From Rebecca billardiae RCC1528 (taxonomy: Eukaryota; Haptophyta), in assembly GCA_965240325.2 (NCBI GenBank), contig OZ251226.1:2790001-2854000 (forward strand): a stretch of DNA of 64,000 nucleotides. Direction: 5' to 3'. Every line of letters begins with the position of its first letter. Position 1 is the first letter of the stretch. Positions 62,001 through 64,000 of this stretch are shown one piece after another. A program made the translations under genes and the position numbers. The notes beneath the pieces are model-generated. The model saw only the letters and a list, made by a program, of their open reading frames with translations. It was not told the DNA's origin and searched no databases.

Positions 62001-64000
62001 AGATCGCCTCGCAGGCGGCGGAGAAGGAGAAGGCGGTGGGCGACTTCAAGGTGAAGATCGAGCACGACCTCGCCAACGCCGAGCCCGCGCTGCTCAAGGC
62101 CGCCGCCGCGCTCGACTCGCTCAACAAGAAGGACCTCGGCGAGCTCAAGTCGCTCGCAAAGCCGCCGGCCGGCATCGACGACGTGACGGGCGCGTGCGTC
62201 TACCTGCTGCACGACGGCTCCAAGGGCAAGATCGACGCGTCGTGGAAGGCGTCGCAGCAGCTGATGAAGGATGTGAACAAGTTCCTCGACGAGCTGCTCA
62301 CCTTCAAGGAGAAGATCGACACGGGCAAGGTGCCCAAGCAGAACTTCAAGAACATCCGGCCGCTGCTCGAGAAGGAGTGGTTCAACGTGGACACGATGCG
62401 CACCAAGTCGAGCGCGGCCGCCGGGCTGTGCGACTGGGTGCTCAACATCACGGTGTACTGGGACATCAACGAGAACGTCGAGCCGATGCGCGAGGCGGCG
62501 GCGAACGCGGTGACGCAGCTCGAGCAGGCGATCGAGGCGAAGAACGCCGCGCTCGAGGCGGCGGAGAAGGCGAAGGCGACGGTGGCCGAGCTCACCGCCG
62601 CGTACGACGCGGCCGTCGCCGAGAAGGAGGCGACGATGGCGGAGGCGGCGGCGTGCGAGCGCAAGCTCGGGCTGGCGCAGCGGCTGATGGCGGCGCTCGG
62701 CTCCGAGGGCGAGCGCTGGAAGCAGGGCATCGCCGCGCTCCAGGGCCAGCTCGGCCTGATCGCGGGCAACGTGCTGCTCGCCGCGGCGTTTGTCTCCTAC
62801 TCCGGCTGCTTCAACCGCCACTTCCGCGAGATGCTGCTCAACGAGCGCTTCCTGCCCTTCCTGCAGGGCACGGTGCCCGCGGCGAAGAACATCGCGATCC
62901 CGATGTCGCCCTCCGCCGACCCGCTCAAGATCCTCACCACCGACGCGGAGATCGCGCAGTGGAGCAACGAGAACCTGCCGAGCGACCGCGTGTCGGTCGA
63001 GAACGGCGCGATCGTGACCAACTGCGCGCGCTGGCCGCTGATGATCGACCCGCAGCTGCAGGGGATCACGTGGATCAAGACGCGCGAGGAGCGGCGCGGG
63101 CTGCAGGTGGTGCGCCTCGGGCAGAAGCTGCTGATGCGCAAGCTCGAGAAGGCGCTCGAGGCGGGCATGCCCATCGCGATCGAGAACATGCAGATCAACG
63201 TCGACGCGGTGCTCGCGCCCGTGATCGGCCGTCAGGTCACGCGCCGCGGCCGCACCGTCTTCGTCAAGCTCGGCGACAAGGAGGTGGACTACCACGCGGA
63301 CTTCAAGCTGTACCTGCAGACGAAGCTGTCCAACCCGCACTACCCGCCCGAGATCCAGGCGGAGACCACGCTGATCAACTTCATGGTGACGGAGGACGGG
63401 CTGGAGGACCAGCTGCTCGCGCTCACCGTCTCCAAAGAGCGGCCCGACCTCGAGGAGTCCAAGTCCGAGCTGATCGCGCAGATGAACGCGTTCAAGATCA
63501 AGACGAAGGAGCTGGAGGACGGGATCCTCGAGCAGCTCGCGAACGCGGAGGGCGACGTGCTCGAGAACATCACGCTGATCGAGAACCTCGAGGACTCGAA
63601 GCGCGTCTCGCTCGAGATCGCGGAGAAGGTGAAGGTGGCGGAGGTGACGGAGGCGGAGATCAACTCGGCGCGCGAGCTGTACCGCACCGTCGCGACGCGC
63701 GGCTCGATGATGTTCTTCCTGCTCTCCGGGCTGAACAAGGTGCACTCGTTCCACCACTACTCGCTCAACGCGTTCGTCACCGTCTTCGAGCGCTCGATCA
63801 CCGGCCGGCGCGGCAAGCTCGTCTGGAACGAGGAGGCGCTCATGTCGGGGATCGCGCCCGACAAGCTCAAGCGCGCGCTCAAGGGCGAGGCGGCCGAGCA
63901 CAAGAAGGAGGAGCTGCGCACGCACCCCGAGGCGTTCGAGGAGCGGCTGGCGTACCTCGTGGAGAACATCACGTACCAGACCTTCTCGTACGCGCGGCGC
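53048..64000 (+). CDS. outer-arm axonemal dynein heavy chain, alpha type with kelch/filamin N-terminus (runs off window)
   Basis: One uninterrupted frame of 3651 codons from ATG 53048 to the window edge; the C-terminus (AAA6 and beyond) is missing. Residues 1-370 are kelch repeats (VIFGGCG, LVFGGLC, LLICGGFGG, LIIMGGRTW, FVFGGQT, VVLFGGW). About 370-455 is an IPT/TIG fold and about 458-580 a filamin-type Ig repeat ending SPFQMVAS. An acidic Ala linker, a second kelch-like segment and a helical tail follow. Kelch plus filamin marks the alpha heavy chain of the Chlamydomonas outer arm (ODA11). Motor P-loops: AAA1 GPAGTGKT (1716) with Walker B GCFDEFN, AAA2 GSSGNNKT (2000, altered), AAA3 GSAGCGKT (2337), AAA4 GVGGSGKQ (2683). 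Stalk coiled coils and microtubule-binding tip begin near 2920. The protein drives ciliary beating. Confidence 0.95.
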   Translation, partial: MAPIKPGEVVWQSPTCRGTPPGPRSGHSINVVHGKAVIFGGCGVEGKESSSVYNSTHVLHLGDSPYWETLEALGDIPEARWRHTGTVLPDEQSILVFGGLCRGRRFNDTCVLNVEKREWAYKECAGAPPYARSHHTATLVEPATEEGGIGGAGGQLLICGGFGGPSASFRDFLMDVHLLDLETWTWVRADDFKGRVPRPRSDHSACVTNGRLIIMGGRTWTSAESVGFLSDMQVLEIKTMRWLEPPPTDDPAASDEDAEAVPTWPGLGSTRWNHSSVLIDSVPSPYVFVFGGQTSTRTYTNELNVLHADPAGLKWISPAIAGTPPEAREDCGFAYDRSTSSVVLFGGWRHKWVGDVWALNVAGIVGPAYAVNSIWPVSGPVTGSAPVTITGLRFKPSQRINVKFTDGRHEAIVPGAYESETEIRAKTPVFEKMSAPVNVAISIDGEPYTVNRCAYHPFLNTRAAKSIAFGPGVSPSGTVGVEHTFLIQAKDAAGTNRSTGGDPVTVELGGPAELGGPVHAHIADSGDGRYTVRFTPPVAGEYSVNVLINETAFGDEADVEASRQKIRSSPFQMVASDVWQPLRAGGIAPRVRDTMRCASLGSKVVVFAFSAVDLAGAGGAGEEGDAEGEEGADVDEALAEAEAADASAAAAGAEGADGGADGAEAEAEVAAPSAAELAATEAKAAEKAEASEAALFDPPRVSDDELKGWLPAAPSDAWVLDVAPAAPGGAGGLRALPTWELVSETEEVDALVSATADAHAALAKAVRALALPVHLERALLLPQAAGSAPLRPYREGAEADAPPPRAHFLVHAAAGAAYIYGGVDASGAQLNDVWKLTKPPGAAARWRWERVYGGLAQPPPPSGLAAATQPKPFTVFVAGPHSADGNGGPPALRLAYFGSGALGDAYDVGSALDVSALERREPFDTRLLKLSEADLSKRDDAARRAYSALSKALAAPDAEAIANGTLDSKSLHRLLRALAEVRVGGEAVEFALEQLRESFTHLERAAAEGGRAPEASYAAKQLARVEAAAEKWSAAKKAAPAVKKVIKGHAETEAANVSEKARAIRLKLVDWRSVFRVDGVCEMGTGIKEAYAKCDDAHLILAEYDKEIAGVYELAEVCEVVESAESARLELVDARAELVLIKTLWDLVAVATAFIADWEGTLWAVIDTGVMEEEIKQLSKTLKSLDKRLRELPVFKSLEVIIKNFSLALPCVGDLKSPSMRERHWMQLAEITGKEIPLPFPADFALKQLLELQLHKFVDDVGEVVDRAVKEDKMEQQLKKLATVWQAIEFTFDRHRDTEVMLMSMQEEDFDALEENQLLVQGMMASKYLATFEEEVTKWQRELSNVSDVLTTMSEVQRRWQYLETLFIGSEEVRQELPQDAERFVGIDKLFKECLVGVYEVKNAVAASNRPGLLKNLNSMSDELELCEKALADFLESKKRIFPRFYFVATAMLLDILSNGNRPSVVAQHINALLQGVKSLELSGDPPKVVESMTSNEGEVVPFAQTGSLPLNGKVEIYLNDLIDKMRAELKTQLGMAIGDYRKPGRKRTEWLFDHVAQVVLVTTQIEWTEGTEAALAALAKGDAKAMGGYSDEQIRMLSELIVLVQGKLEKLQRRKIMNMITLETHSRDINLMLISDGVQTGDNFKWASQLKTKWLPYPSPDAEVDCHIFNCDAHFVYSYEYLGNAGRLVITPLTDRIYTTATQACHLVLGCAPAGPAGTGKTETTKDLSAQLGKAVYVVNCGPEMDYRTMGDIFKGLASAGAWGCFDEFNRLLAEVLSVCSTQYKAVLDAIRASQNTYRMDGMDYSLHPDGCMAFITMNPGYLGRTELPESLKVLFRPVTVMVPDMQMIMENMLMAEGYTTANTLAKKFFTLYRLLKDLLSPQMHYDWGLRAVKSVLVVAGGFKRGEPDQPEGGLLMRALRDFNLPKIVEDDMVVFMGLIKDLWPDVFDSMPRKRDYEFEGLVVSVATETHLQPSDYFVQNVVDLQDLLDIRHCVFEIGSSGNNKTRTWQTLAKVWTKGGVRGKTTYRDINPKAITPNELYGYVNMATREWKDGLLSSSMREMANAPDTNPKWIILDGDLDANWIENMNSVMDDNRLLTLASNERIRLLPHMRLIFEIRDLAFASPATVTRAGILFISEMGQWKNFVKSWIDERRRNEPASIGEPARAARAAKLAELFDKYCEPTMIEIFKSFKTVVPILDFNMAQTLCYFLEGLLVEENVGRDESKFEIYFVFAAVWSFGSAMSVTSGTDYRKRFSQWWKETWKTVKFPHRGEVFDYFVDARKAEFTAWAEVVPEVTYSSTTPMSAVTVPTGETVAVTFWLDNLMPRSHPAMLVGSAGCGKTAIINGKLRALGDAYMSSTVNINYYTNSSLFLKVLEAPLEKKAGKNYGPPGNKKLIYFIDDLNMAALDKYNTASNISLMRQHLAYGHVYDMTKLVQKVLLNTQYLAAMNPTAGSFVVNPRLQRLFATFAIGFPGAEALTTIYSTFLNGHLASGFAAEITQDEMGKKIVQAALQLHRRVAANFRKTASNFHYEFNIRHMAGVFQGILMGQRNEISESLTLAQLWLHESERVYGDRLVSPQDLKKYKELAGEVAKKVFKEMSPTSLMAEPLLFTHFAQGIGEKQYDRLPSFADLSTLLTQALTEYNETNAVMNLVLFEDAMRHVCRVSRIIESPGGHALLVGVGGSGKQSLSKLATYVSGFSLVQVVISATYGVNELKADLQTMYRKAGLKGEGLVFLFTDQQIADERFLVYINDLLSSGNIPGLFPPEDMDDIVNTMRPHVKRAGLPDNRESSWNYFISQVRANLHVVLCFSPVGDPIKVRTRRFPALVNCVVIDWFQPWPEEALLSVSKRFLDDLELGTDEQKTNVIQFMPYSFLAVNQASAQFIERERRYNWTTPKSFLELIALYKSMLAARRKETIDGINRLSNGVTKLEATAEEVGELEEQLKLKQVEVEEKKQKADEMIPKLEAEKANANDEMSKASEIASQAAEKEKAVGDFKVKIEHDLANAEPALLKAAAALDSLNKKDLGELKSLAKPPAGIDDVTGACVYLLHDGSKGKIDASWKASQQLMKDVNKFLDELLTFKEKIDTGKVPKQNFKNIRPLLEKEWFNVDTMRTKSSAAAGLCDWVLNITVYWDINENVEPMREAAANAVTQLEQAIEAKNAALEAAEKAKATVAELTAAYDAAVAEKEATMAEAAACERKLGLAQRLMAALGSEGERWKQGIAALQGQLGLIAGNVLLAAAFVSYSGCFNRHFREMLLNERFLPFLQGTVPAAKNIAIPMSPSADPLKILTTDAEIAQWSNENLPSDRVSVENGAIVTNCARWPLMIDPQLQGITWIKTREERRGLQVVRLGQKLLMRKLEKALEAGMPIAIENMQINVDAVLAPVIGRQVTRRGRTVFVKLGDKEVDYHADFKLYLQTKLSNPHYPPEIQAETTLINFMVTEDGLEDQLLALTVSKERPDLEESKSELIAQMNAFKIKTKELEDGILEQLANAEGDVLENITLIENLEDSKRVSLEIAEKVKVAEVTEAEINSARELYRTVATRGSMMFFLLSGLNKVHSFHHYSLNAFVTVFERSITGRRGKLVWNEEALMSGIAPDKLKRALKGEAAEHKKEELRTHPEAFEERLAYLVENITYQTFSYARR

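Overview
The window is nuclear DNA from a GC-rich, flagellated, photosynthetic eukaryote. I infer a haptophyte-like alga, but the sequence alone does not prove the group. The eukaryotic evidence is spliceosomal GT-AG introns (15 placed here), an RNA polymerase I subunit, CDC27/APC3, a Derlin, a Munc13-like protein and an axonemal dynein heavy chain. A secondary plastid is suggested by N-termini that look like a signal peptide followed by a transit peptide on the PDZ, MBL-fold, EF-hand and oxidoreductase proteins. A seryl-tRNA(Sec) kinase gene implies selenocysteine use.

Layout. 1-5617 holds no gene I can support. It contains two long (TA)n tracts, a perfect 14-bp hairpin and a 420-bp tandem array with two identical copies. 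5618-8969 (-) is an EF-hand protein phosphatase (PPEF type) with an N-terminal dual-acylation motif. 9557-11113 (+) is a sulfotransferase-like secreted protein with an N-glycosylation-sequon tail. 11.3-16.5 kb carries a doubtful duplicated gene, adenylate kinase 6, a W-D-x-W repeat protein, a palindromic repeat cluster and a coiled-coil gene. 17.4-24.5 kb has a disordered protein, a plastid PDZ protein, a YeeE/YedE thiosulfate-type transporter, a Tudor-like protein and a membrane-anchored deaminase. 24.6-28.7 kb is the second-largest subunit of RNA polymerase I. 29-36 kb has an EF-hand protein, a Derlin fused to a long repeat-bearing tail, and an F-box-like/ankyrin protein. 37-46 kb has an MBL-fold protein, a 15-repeat Sel1-MYND protein and a PATROL1/DUF810 Munc13-like protein. 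46.9-53 kb has a Gfo/Idh/MocA oxidoreductase, PSTK and CDC27. From 53,048 to the window end a single uninterrupted frame encodes a kelch-bearing outer-arm dynein heavy chain.

Genes are compact. Seven neighbouring pairs are divergent; five of these share 119-240 bp and so probably bidirectional promoters. Introns are short (103-239 bp), extremely GC-rich, and most start with GTGCGC rather than the usual GTRAGT. Because of the GC bias, very long antisense open frames lie over nearly every gene; I treated these as shadows. Exon coordinates were worked out by hand from splice dinucleotides, reading phase and family alignment. All summed to whole codons, but no transcript evidence was available.
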